From NCBI GenBank assembly GCA_011009095.1, contig VTPC01091318.1:161932-225931 (forward strand): a stretch of 64,000 bases of DNA. Reading direction: 5' to 3'. The DNA is from Ignelater luminosus. Lineage: Eukaryota > Arthropoda > Insecta > Coleoptera > Elateridae. This document shows, piece after piece, positions 13,061 to 23,465 of this stretch (position 1 is the first letter of the stretch; each line of letters begins with the position of its first letter). The notes under the pieces were generated by a model that saw only the letters and a program-made list of their open reading frames with translations, did not search any database and had not been told where the DNA came from. Position numbers and translations under genes: made by a program.

Positions 13061-14236
13061 ATGTATGTATATTTGAATACAAGAAATGCAAATACAGTCA
13101 CGTATGGAAATAAGAAGATAATAACACACACACTTGGGACAAAAAAATTGCAGAATTACGTACTCGTGTTATGAGAACAATGAAATGACGCAAAGTATTA
13201 AACACAAGACACTCGATGTTTATTGCTGTTATTTTATATTTGGTTTTCAAGAGTTTCAATATCAGTGAAAACACCAACAATGTCATTATTATTTATCAGT
13301 ATCTTAAGAAATAATATTGCTATATTACATGTTGCCAACATAATATTTTGCATTTTGCAACATAGTTCGGGCACAATTGGTATTCATTGCCAACAGCCTC
13401 ACTTCGTGCGTATTTCATAATTGACAAAAATATTTGAATCTTTAACGTCTGAGATGACATACGAAGACGAAATCAATAGTTTTTCTGGATTGTTTTTATT
13501 AATCTATTGCAAGATCTCCAGGCCAATACTTCTGGGAACTTCAAAATACCCTAGAGGAGAAATCCACTTCATCTGCATTACTTAAAGTAAAGTCTCGCTA
13601 ATAAGGATATTATCATGATAAAGCAAACATTTTTAAAAACACCAAAAGAATAAAAAAACTGATTGAGGTTTTGCTCTTTCATGATGTAAATACTAATTTA
13701 AGTTAATTTTCCAAAAGGATTTTGAGGGAAACAACATCGTAGATTAGTGTGACTTGGGAGGCTGGGAGTTTAAATCTCCAAGTCAATAGCTCTCACTACG
13801 GTTTTCCGTATTTTTCTAAACAGTGATTTCCAAGGATCTGGACCTTACCTTTCCTGGAATTTCTGTTCTCAGCCAAAAAAGAACTTTCAGATTTTTACGC
13901 AGGTGAATTCTAAGATGAACAAAATTTAGATAAGCGTTAGAATTAGAAAGGGATTAGAATAAAGTTAATTCAAAATTACTTACATCTCCGAAACGCGTAC
14001 CCGCACTTGTCAAAATAAATTTTTCTGAAATAATAGAGAAAATAACCAAAATGTAAATTGGGCTTGTGTCAAAAAGCTATGATATGCCGCATCGACTGTC
14101 TTAGACGTTATTCGATAGGTCAAAAAACGTTTGAGCACTGGAAGATCATGGAAACCGATTTGTAACTGTAAACAGACTAATCCACACACACAAATTGACT
14201 TTTCTTATCACGAAAAGCACAGTGAATCAACATAGT
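13061..14236. other. Gene-free gap before mariner copy 1
   Basis: No recognisable coding sequence or repeat. A tRNA-like T-arm string near 13763-13778 has no supporting cloverleaf. Confidence 0.45.
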
Positions 14237-14238
14237 TA

Positions 14239-15529
14239 CGAGGGTGGTCTGAAAAGTTTCCGACCTAACAAAGATACAAGACATTTTTTCTGAAAATTTT
14301 TTTTTATTTTTTAACATAGTCTCCTTGTAACTCTACACACTTCTCCCAGCGATGCTCCCATCTCTGTAACCCGTCCAAATAGTACGCGGCATTTTTCTCT
14401 GCAAAATAATTGTTCACGAATGTGATTGCCTCTTCATTTGACAAAAATCTTTGTCCTCCGAGCGCAATTTTTAGATGAGGGAACAAAAAGAAGTCGCTTG
14501 GGGCTAGATCTGGTGAGTAAGGCGGATGGTCAAGCAGTTCAAACCGTAATTCGTGGATTTTCGCCATGGCAACCGCTGAGGTGTGAGACGGTGCGTTGTC
14601 TTGGTGAAACAGGATTTTCTTTTTCTGCAAATGTGGCCGTTTTTTCGCAAGTTCTGCCTTCAGCTTGTCAAGTAATGATGCATAGTATGCTCTTGTAATG
14701 GTTTTTCCTTTTTGAAGATAATCGATTAAAATAACTCCATGACTATCCCAAAAAACAGTCGCCATCACTTTCCCAGCCGAAAACAGTATTTGCTTTTTTC
14801 GGAGCCGGTTTCCCCTCTGCAGTCCACTGTTTGGACTGTATTCTTGTTTCGGGCGTATAATGGTGTATTCAAGTTTCATCTACAGTAATTAATCGGCGCC
14901 AAAACTCGGATTTATTTCGCCTAAACTGCGCCAAAAGAGCGTTGGAAATATTCATTCAAACACGTTTTTGATCTAACGTGAGCAAACGCGGCACCCAACG
15001 CGCGGACAGCTTTCTCGTGCCTAAATGTTGATTTAATATGTGACAAACAAGTTCTTTTGACATGTTCATAACCTCTGCTATCTCTCTCACTTTAATTCGG
15101 CGGTCGTCTAGCACCATTTGGTGAACTTTGGCGATGTTTTCGTCGGTAGTTGCAGTTTTTGGACGTCCCGAACGTTCATCGTCTCCCAAGCTCTTACGGC
15201 CACGTTTAAATTCAGCAGCCCAAAATTTCACTGTGGTAAATGATGGTGCAGAGTCCCCATACACAGAATCCAACTCATCTTTTATTTGCGAAGGCGTATT
15301 GCCTTTCAAAAACAAATATTTAATGACAGCTCGATACTCGATTTTGTCCATTTTCACAAAAAAACTCACATCAACTCACTCAAACGACTGTTACATAAAA
15401 ACTGCGCGTCCAAAATGGCTGAAACTTTGGTGAGTAACTGTCAACAGATGAACAACAAAATTCAGTAGCTTTTATTTACGAGTGCTGCCATCTTCACGTT
15501 GAGGTCGGAAACTTTTCAGACCACCCTCG
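14239..15529 (-). mobile_element. mariner (DD34D) family A, copy 1, full length
   Basis: A complete element flanked by TA at 14237-14238 and 15530-15531. The terminal inverted repeats of about 28 bp begin CGAGGGTGGTCTGAAAAGTT and are identical at both ends. The element is 1291 bp, in opposite orientation to copies 2 (19919) and 3 (23466). It holds one decayed transposase (separate entry). The insertion lies in otherwise featureless sequence. Confidence 0.95.
14304..15351 (-). pseudogene. mariner family A transposase, copy 1, inactivated
   Basis: The transposase would bind the inverted repeats with its N-terminal helix-turn-helix pair and cut and paste through a DDD catalytic domain. The reading starts at MDKIEYRAVIKYLFLKG (ATG at 15351), then WVPRLLTLDQKRV, and ends at 14304. 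Lesions: TGA in place of Arg right after DQKRV (about 14958), TGA in place of Trp in the VDETW motif, and a 2-bp deletion in a T run near 14790 that shifts frame. The total length is 1048 bp against 1050 bp in copies 2 and 3, which confirms the deletion. The second and third catalytic Asp (HQDNAPSH, LAPSDFF) are intact. Confidence 0.93.
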
Positions 15530-15531
15530 TA

Positions 15532-17099
15532 AAACGAAAAATGTCTGGAAGCACAAATTACACTGTTTGTGTAATCCCACAAAGGATTTGTTCTATTTCG
15601 GTCGGATTTAGCCTCAGCTAATTTTTCAAACTGTCCTGAGCTGAGACCAATAGAAAAATATTTGGGGAATTGTGGTAAGGACAAGAAGATTTAAGAAAAA
15701 GTGGAAGGAAATAAATATACAGGTTGATTAAACATTTCTAATTCATCAATTACACTGTCGCATCCGTCAACTGGCCAAGACCACCATCAATAGCCACCAA
15801 AGACCAACCATCATTCCAGCTGCCAATTTATCATCATCGCTAAACTATCACCTCTCTTGCAGCGCTACCAACAGTTCAAGAAGGCTCCACTCATCTAATT
15901 ATCATTACGATAGCACGCCGCAGCATGCAACAACCACTCCCAAGCTGAAGATGCAAAAAGCCTAAATAGTCATTGCTCTTTTAACGAGAAAACAAAAATA
16001 ATCATACGTATTGTATTTGTTAGAGTTTGGGAAGCTCGAGAATACGACAAACAGTTCTAAATTCCAAAAACTATAAAGACAGTCGGTTAACTCTATGGAA
16101 AATTATTGTTTTTCGTGGAATCATAGATGTGGGCTAGAAAATAGTATCAGGCAACCTAGAAATGAGAAGATGGTTGGATGTTGTTTGAAGTGGGATATGT
16201 TTGATTCTGAAGTTTGAGAAGTGGGATTTTTGGGTGTTAAGATTCCATAGAGGAGTGGAATGTCTGAGGATTCTGGTTATAAAATTGATCTTTTTGGTTT
16301 GTAATAGTTCTTAGACCTGTTCTATTCGACTTTTTGCATCACAAAACCACCTCACAAAATTCAAAGCGTGTTAATAGCGGATATGAGTGGTAAACAAGAT
16401 CCAACCAAAACATGCTTTTTTAGTCCAAATCTGTCATAACCCAAGGTTGAACAGATTTAAGTAAAGCAGATAGAACAGTAAGATATGCAAACTTTGAACC
16501 TTGCTTTGCTTGGGCTTGGGTTTGATTTTTCATCGTCATTGGAGTCAAGCCGCTTACATTAACGCGCAATGATCTTCAAGCTCACAAAGCTAGTTTTATT
16601 TTGTTTAAGTAGAAATATACAATTCTTGGTTGTAGTAAACGTGGGCATTGCTTACTTACTAAAACCTTCTACTGTTACTGTTCTACTGTTACTACTACTT
16701 TTAATTTCCTAATGTCTTGGCATCTACATCAAGGTAACTTTTTACTTTTTGCCAGCTGCTTTAGAGATAATTTGCAGTCCCAAGCTTTTTTCTACTCTAA
16801 AGGGTAAGATCCGTGGTTCTATCTATATCAGACCTTAGCACCTTGCAGTTGTTTCCTTCTACATTCTGGACACAAACATTTATGGTCCTAAATTCCTGTA
16901 CCTGTTCTGTCATATATCTTGGATTTATCTGTAGTAGTTTTGTTCTAACTGAAGGATTCGGCTGCTTCATCAACAATGACCACATCATGCTGTTTTAGCA
17001 TAGGGTCAGTTGGTTGTGTTAGAGATTGAAGTTGAATCATTATTCTTAAATTGATCGGTAAGATCTTTCATTTTTGTTACTTGTTGTAATCTATACACA
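15532..17099. other. Gene-free gap between mariner copy 1 and the LINE relic
   Basis: Only short open frames. Part of the region below 17100 may belong to the LINE relic, but no motif could be read there. Confidence 0.4.
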
Positions 17100-17490
17100 C
17101 TTACCAATTCTTCCGTCTTTATAGTGGCCCTCTTGATCCCTAGGCACGTAAGTCTTTGTAGGTTCGACTCGCCTATTGTTTTTTGTTGTTCTGTAATTGT
17201 AGGTCTTATACTTTATAAGCTCTTTGCCTATGACGTGCTCAATTAGACGTGCATTCCATGTGAGTTTTTGATTTATAATTACTACCAAGATACTTGATTG
17301 ATTATGTTGAGCTTTCTTCTCCTAGTAGAGGATATAATTGTTGTTTTACTGGGACTGGTAATAAGATCCTCTTCCATCAAAGAGAGCAAGATACTAACAA
17401 TTGCTTTACAATAACAGCAAGATTAGGTTTTGGATACCTTTTGGAAGATTATTTTAATTACTTACCTTATTTTCCTATAATCTGGACAGA
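17100..17490 (-). mobile_element. LINE reverse-transcriptase relic (jockey-like)
   Basis: Minus strand: EEDLITSPSKTTIISSTRRR followed after a shift by VKYLVVIINQKLTWNARLIE and HVIGKE, then RVEPTKTYV and LGIKRA-like words. In non-LTR retrotransposons the block NPSKTT..PFTRRRKL...KYLGV.LD.KLTW..H.. lies at the C-terminal edge of the reverse transcriptase. Frameshifts and stops are present. A poly(A) tail or 5' part was not found. Confidence 0.65.
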
Positions 17491-18207
17491 TTAGATGCTT
17501 TACAGTTTCTTTTCATTTCTTTTGGTGTTTGTTTTTGGCATCACTAGAGTTCCTGCTTTTTAGGAAATTGTAAGCAAGGCTTTATAATATTATTGCCAGT
17601 AAAAGTATGGAGGCAAAGCAAAATCATTTTGCTTAATGTGTCCTCACTTCTGATATGTGTAAAGTAAATCGGGGCTACGTCAGGTTCATTCAGCCTAGCA
17701 GTTTTTTTTAATTTGAAAACCTTGCTTGACGTTAGATTTCAGCCCGAACCATGTCATGAAACATAATCCTGTTGATGTAAAAAGATCCAATCGGTCTGAA
17801 GAATTTTGCTATTTCAAAAAAACTAAAAGACTTTTAATGACTAGATTCAAGTATGCCCAAATTCTGAATCTTCTAATAGTCGATTGTGTAGGATCTTTAA
17901 GTTTCGATTAATGTTTAAGGTGAAAACTATTGGTTGAGTGGAAAATCAAAAAGTGTTGTATGATTTTGAGGGAGTCACCGTATGGATGCGGTAATCCTTT
18001 TATAGGCAGAATCTTCGCTTTATTCAATTATCTAAATGTTATTATAATATTTTTCTGTGAACTCGTTACAAAAAAGGAATCACTTGCGGGTAATCTTGGC
18101 CTTCTAGATGCATAAATAATTTTTAATAGAAAATTCTTGCATGAACAATATGTTACGATTGTAACACCATTTAACTCAGAATCTAATTTTTATTTAATAT
18201 ACGAAAA

Positions 18208-18374
18208 TATACAGAGTGTCCTATTTCACATTTTAAAGTTGACGTCTTTTACAGCTAAACCGGAAATGATATAAAATCGAAACATGAGGCAAGTAATGCT
18301 ATTATGCATGTCAAGTGCCATTTTTTGAATAATAAGCAAGATTAGGATGTCTAATTTTATTGACACCCGGTATA
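18208..18374. mobile_element. Short candidate MITE (about 165 bp)
   Basis: TATACAGAGTGTCC at the left and, on the complement, TATACCGGGTGTCA at the right form an imperfect 13-bp inverted repeat with TA at both ends. The interior carries GACGTCTTTTACAGCTAAAC and no coding signal. It could be a non-autonomous Tc1/mariner element, or two chance ends of older relics. Confidence 0.5.
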
Positions 18375-18826
18375 ATCATTTATGCAGAATTTGAATAAAT
18401 GGACACCTTGCTTGTTTTGTAATTGTAAGGTTAGAGTAATCCTCGTGTGTAGAATTTCATGTTCTTCATTTTTTTCTAGCATATAAGAGATTCATTAAAA
18501 TTCTGTTTCTTTACTAATGAGATATCCTCTGTACAATCTTAATTATCTAATGACTTGTTCAGCTGTCACATACGACACATTGCTATCTCTTGAATGCTAA
18601 CTACGTACCTAACGTGTGTTGGTATTTATAAAATATTGCTAATCAATACTATGAATGTACTCCTACAAGTGATTAATATCTTTTTTTGCTCGGTAGTTTA
18701 GTTTCTGACTTTAATACTATTATGTAAAAACGACAGTCGGTTAAATTTAAATATTCATATATTTTTTGTCTGTTTTAAACTTGTGCCCAGTCGCACAATT
18801 AAAGCTTTAGAAATCAGAAAAAAATG

Positions 18827-19117
18827 TTAATGCATTCTTTCCATCCGGTCCATTTGAATTTTTGGTCTTTGTTCCAGGTAAGCGCGATGACTACAGAACG
18901 AAGCTGGGTAAATCTCTCGGGGTACAATCTCATGAGCATGAGACGGACGGCGAGTGGAATTTAAATCTGCCCTAAAGCAATTTCGACCGACATAATAATA
19001 CAAGGACACCCTACGGGGAACATATTTTACAGCACACCCAAATCGCTCGCGGCCATCTCGCCCACCGCCTCCAGTGGACACGGCATTTGTAAAATATATA
19101 AATTGGAGTCTTTCCAA
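18827..19117 (-). other. GC-richer segment with a 96-codon open frame, unrecognised
   Basis: The minus-strand frame runs MERLQFIYFTNAVSTGGGGR, VKYVPRRVSLYYYVGRNCFR and HAHEIVPREIYPASFC. It is Arg- and Tyr-rich and matches no family I know. The segment is short, isolated, and higher in GC than its flanks. It may be a fragment of a repeat rather than a gene. Confidence 0.25.
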
Positions 19118-19918
19118 GGATACAAATCCTGATTCAACCAGTAATTGCTTTCCATTTTAATTCGACGTGATTTTATAATATTATGAAACACAAAAATTAC
19201 TTTAAAATGTATAAAACTGAAATTTCAAAACGCGAGTTCTTTGTTTCATCTGTTATATTATTCTCATTTCATTGTTTTTACTCTAGCTTGTTTAATAAAT
19301 GAATTTTAGTTTATTATAGTTTACTCTCTTTAATTAAAAACTTTTATATGTTCTTTCAGTTTCTCTAATTCACTGAAATTACTTTTCAATTAGGTACAGT
19401 TGTTATGATAGTATGCAACACATCTAACGTGTCATAACAAAACAATTGAAAATGATCTTCACTTCTTCACACTTCAATTTTAATTATTTCTTATTTTTTG
19501 CATCTTTTTTAATAAAATCTATAAAAGGTTAAAACATTTAAACAAGAAATACCCTAAGGATAACGAAACAGGATGAGATAATGCAAAACAACATCCACTA
19601 GAATTCCAGTATTATTATTAGATTAATGATTATGATTTACAAAAAAAATCAAAGTAGACGATACATTCTATTTCTTAATTTTCACATACTTCAAAAATCT
19701 TTGGTGAATGTCTGCAAGGCTACAATCAACGGAGATGCGAAATGCCTTGGGCAACTTTTAAAAACAAAATAATCCAACCCGTGAAAAGATAGTAAAAACC
19801 GTTTAAACAATAGTATCTTTTGATGCAGGAAATAAATTCAAGACTTATTTGAGGAAAATGGTCAAAAAGTAAGACCAGCGTATTCAAAAAGACGAGGCAG
19901 TCAGTCGCCTGAAGGATA

Positions 19919-21211
19919 CGAGGGTGGTCTGAAAAGTTTCCGACCTCAACGTGAAGATGGCAGCAATCGTAAATAAGAGCTACTGAATTTCGTTGTTCAT
20001 CTATTGACAGTTACTCACCAAAGTTTCAGCCAGTTTGGACGCGCAGTTTTTATGTAACAGTCGTTTGAGTTAGTTGATGTGAGTTTTTTTTGTGAAAATG
20101 GACAAAATCGAGTATCGAGCTGTCATTCAATATTTGTTTTTGAAAGGCAATACGCCTTCGCAAATAAAAGATGAGTTGGATTCTGTGCATGGGGACTCTG
20201 CACCATCATTTACCACAGTGAAATTTTGGGCTGCTGAATTTAAACGTGGCCGTAAGAGCTTGGGAGACGATGAACGTTCGGGACGTCCAAAAACTGCAAC
20301 TACCGACGAAAACATCGCCAAAGTTCACCAAATGGTGCTAGACGACCGCCGAATTAAAGTAAGAGAGATAGCAGAGGTTATGAACATGTCAAAAGAACGT
20401 GTTTGTCACATATTAAATCAACATTTAGGCATGAGAAAGCTGTCCGCGCGTTGGGTGCCGCGTTTGCTCACGTTAGACCAAAAACGTGTTTGAATGAATA
20501 TTTCCAACGCTCTTTTGGCGCAGTTTAGGCGAAATAAATCCGAGTTTTGGCGCCGATTAATTACTGTAGATGAAACTTGGATACACCATTATACGCCCGA
20601 AACAAAAATACAGTCCAAACAGTGGACTGCAAAGGGGGAACCGGCTCCAAAAAAAGCAAAAACTGTTTCTTCGGCTGGGAAAGTAATGGCGACTGTTTTT
20701 TCGGATAGTCATGGAGTTATTTTAATCGATTATCTTCAAAAAGGAAAAACCATTACAGGAGCATACTATGCATCATTACTTGACAAGCTGAAGGCAGAAC
20801 TTGCGAAAAAACGGCCACATTTGCAGAAAAAGATAATCCTGTTTCACCAAGACAACGCACCGTCTCACACCTCAGCGGTTGCCATGGCGAAAATCCACGA
20901 ATTACGGTTTGAACTGCTTGACCATCCGCCTTACTCACCAGATCTAGCCCCAAGCGACTGCTTTTTGTTCCCTCATCTAAAAAGTGCGCTCGAAGGACAA
21001 AGATTTTCGTCAAATGAAGAGGCAATCACCTTCGTGAACAATTATTTTGCAGAGAAAAATGCCGAGTACTATTTGGACGGGTTACAGAGATGGGAGCATC
21101 GCTGGGAGAAGTGTGTAGAGCTAGAAGGAGACTATGTTGAAAAATAAAATAAAATTTTTAGAAAAAATGTCTTGTATTATGTTAGGTCAGAAACTTTTCA
21201 GACCACCCTCG
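19919..21211 (+). mobile_element. mariner (DD34D) family A, copy 2, full length and best preserved
   Basis: Flanked by TA at 19917-19918 and 21212-21213, 1293 bp, with inverted repeats starting CGAGGGTGGTCTGAAAAGTT. The right repeat differs by one base (AGGTCAGAAAC instead of AGGTCGGAAAC). Of the three copies this one has the fewest coding lesions: one in-frame stop and no frameshift. Confidence 0.95.
20098..21147 (+). pseudogene. mariner family A transposase, copy 2, one in-frame TGA
   Basis: A 1050-bp reading frame (349 residues) broken only by TGA at 20491-20493 (codon 132, Arg in copy 3). Start chosen at the ATG of MDKIEYRAVIQYLF because it matches the other copies. N-terminal part: two helix-turn-helix regions, including VREIAEVMNMSKERVCHIL. 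Linker: WVPRLLTLDQKR. Catalytic part: Asp158 in TVDETWIHHY, Asp252 in HQDNAPSH and Asp287 in LAPSDCF, so 34 residues separate the last two (DD34D, the mariner signature). All catalytic Asp residues are present. It is not functional as one protein unless the stop is read through. Confidence 0.93.
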
Positions 21212-21213
21212 TA

Positions 21214-22203
21214 GCAGCAGATTCACAAGTTTCACGGTCGAAAGCTTGCCTGTTTGTGAAACAGTCTAAAGAGCAGTCTTGTTAGAAAAATAACTCGAAC
21301 GTGGCTTCAAAATGGCTGACTTCCTTGACTTCTTGGTCACCAGTCCTACTTTTTGACTGAGTAGATTATGAGTTTATTGATTAATTATTAATCACAAGAA
21401 AAGTTTTTGAAAACTTGTACATTTATTTAAAAGAAGAGTTGCATAGTTAATTCACTTTCAATCGCTATTAAAATAAGCTTCGTTACCAATTAACATTTTT
21501 ATGCCAATTTTATTTCTCCAGTTTTCTCGATATTTTTAAAATTGAGATTAGAGTAAAGTAGAGTACAAGCATAAGTCTGGCCAGGAAGAGGGGTACACTA
21601 AAACTCGATGCGGGCCAGTTCGATACTTCGCGCCGACCACAAACAAAATGAAGACGGGAATATTCAATCCGGTGTCTTAAAACAACAAAACTTTGGAATT
21701 AATCCACTGATGATACAATGAAAGCATTTCAAAAACATACCATGTAGACAAAAAAGCAATCCCAATGTTCATTCATTCGTCTATTTACCAACGTTGACTA
21801 CGTTACACAGAACCAAATGTATAGTCTACTAAGTCAACGCCTCTTGACGCTAAGATGCTGCTGCTACCGATCAGCGTTTTATTTTCCATTTGGGTTTTTT
21901 CTGAGCCCTTTTGGCTGGGGTGTTGGAGAAGCTTGATGGAGAAGGTATACAAAGAGACAGAATTGCTTTAGAATATTAAGCTGTAGTTTCTGTTGGTCGA
22001 TAGTTTGTTGGTAGATGCTGACTGACGTGGTGATGGTGGCTTGGAGTGGCGGCGCGGCGGCGTCCTGATGATCTATAGTCAGGACTGGGGAGCGCGGCGA
22101 GCGGTAGGCGGTTTGTAAGATGAGTTCTGTGTTCTAGAAGCATAGATGTACTAGCAAAGGTGAACGATGGTGCAGGTGGCAATGCCCAAGACTACACGTA
22201 GCG
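21214..22203. other. Gap between mariner copy 2 and the family C relic
   Basis: About 1 kb. The part at 21976-22182 is GC-rich with a CG-rich stretch (GGCGGCGCGGCGGCGTCCTG) and a 68-codon minus-strand frame with a His run, which I read as low complexity. No gene recognised. Confidence 0.4.
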
Positions 22204-22903
22204 CTAATTCTGGCCAATGGCGATGATGTCCCTTTCAAAGTACTCCCCTTTGGAAGCCACAACTTTTTTCCCCTTTCGGCAACACTCCGTCAATTCAGCT
22301 TATTTTTTCCACGTCGTCGAATCTTTTTCCTTTAAGTGTATTTTTCAATTTGGGGAACAGCCAGAAGTTGCAGGGAGCCAATTAGGGACTTTACGGGGGC
22401 TGACGAAACTGCACAATGCCGCGTTTCACAAGAAGTTGCTGAATAAGGTGCGAGGAATGGGCAAGTGCGTTGCCGTGATGAAGCACCCAGTCAGAACTGC
22501 GTCACGTAATCGTTTCAAAACTTTTTGACGATTTTGATTTACATTTTCAGGAGTTTTTACCGTTGCGGGCCTACCAGAATGAGGGTCGCTTTCAGTTGAT
22601 GTACGGCCATATTTAAATTGTCTAAACCACTCTTTAATCTGTGTATCATTCATAGATTCATCGTTGCATACTTTGATATGAATGGTTTCTGAACAAGGAT
22701 GGCCTGAATAGTCTTTGTTCGAAGCGTTCAGTCATTGTGAAATGCGACTCCCACGAGGTGCAACTGTCGATTTGCAGGACGGTGCCATTTGGTATGGGCA
22801 CTTATAAAGGTCCCTCTTACATAGTGAATATCTGTTTTCGACACTAGCACTCGTAGATACACAGTTAGAACATAAGGTCAGAAACTTTCCGGACAGACCG
22901 GAT
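22204..22903 (-). mobile_element. Deleted relic of a second mariner family (family C)
   Basis: Minus-strand transposase remains with one inverted-repeat end at about 22872-22903, reading GGTCTGTCCGGAAAGTTTCT on the minus strand, related to but distinct from family A. Protein pieces in order: IKEWFRQFKYGRTSTESDP, SGRPATVKTPENV, a junction, then (other frame) HHGNALAHSSHLIQQLLVKR and KCVASEGEYFE-like end, stop at 22206-22204. The central section with the first catalytic Asp is missing. The second catalytic Asp is Gly (HHGNA for the usual HHDNA), and the third motif is broken by a stop. The opposite inverted repeat was not found. Confidence 0.8.
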
Positions 22904-23465
22904 TAGATAAGTAAGGACCCTCGATGTACTGCGAAAAAAAACGGGGACAGTAGTTAGAGGGGACTTTGGGCAACTATTCTACTAACTATACGCGTCCAGT
23001 GAAGCTTAATAATTGGCATTAAAAGTCAGTTGTACAAAAAACATTTAAAGTTCACGTCCAATCATTTCAAGAAATGGACTTCTAACACAAGATCTTCTGT
23101 AAACACACTGTATAGAATATCGGACCAGAATTTCACAATTTTATCGAGGAATTAAATATTTCTTCGAAAACGCTAAAACGGCACTTTTAACACTTGCGCG
23201 CACAAAATTAACAATTTGAAATTGCACTTTAACTCTGACATTTGGCTTTTTCAAATCAAGATTTTACTACTTAGAAGAGTTTTCATATATTGGATACTGA
23301 ATTAGATACATCTAGCAATCAAAGGTTTTGGATTTAATCAAAGGTCTAATTTTCTTTTGAGGAGTGGAATCAAATAATGTTTATGGTGGATTATTAATGA
23401 ATTGTAGTTAATGACTAAAAGTGTTTTATTTCCATTACATTAATAAGTCTTGAATTATTGAAATA

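Larger units (their letters stand above)
17491..19916. other. Mostly gene-free gap, with one candidate MITE
   Basis: Contains the candidate MITE at 18208 and the GC-richer segment at 18827. Nothing else is recognisable. Confidence 0.45.

Noticed and set aside
13755..13790. tRNA-like T-arm string
   Set aside because: A GGGAG..AAATCTCC palindrome alone; no acceptor stem, D-arm or anticodon arm could be fitted.
14426..14698. 90-codon frame on the strand opposite to the transposase, also seen at 20753 and 24300
   Set aside because: It recurs in all three mariner copies because it is antisense to the conserved catalytic region; it is not a separate gene.
17155..17180. GGTTCGACTC, tRNA T-arm-like string
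   Set aside because: It lies inside the LINE relic and no cloverleaf is possible.
20491..20493. Programmed stop readthrough in mariner copies 1 and 2
   Set aside because: The shared TGA is tempting, but it is a CpG transition from CGA, copy 3 keeps CGA, and no structure or context favouring readthrough is visible.
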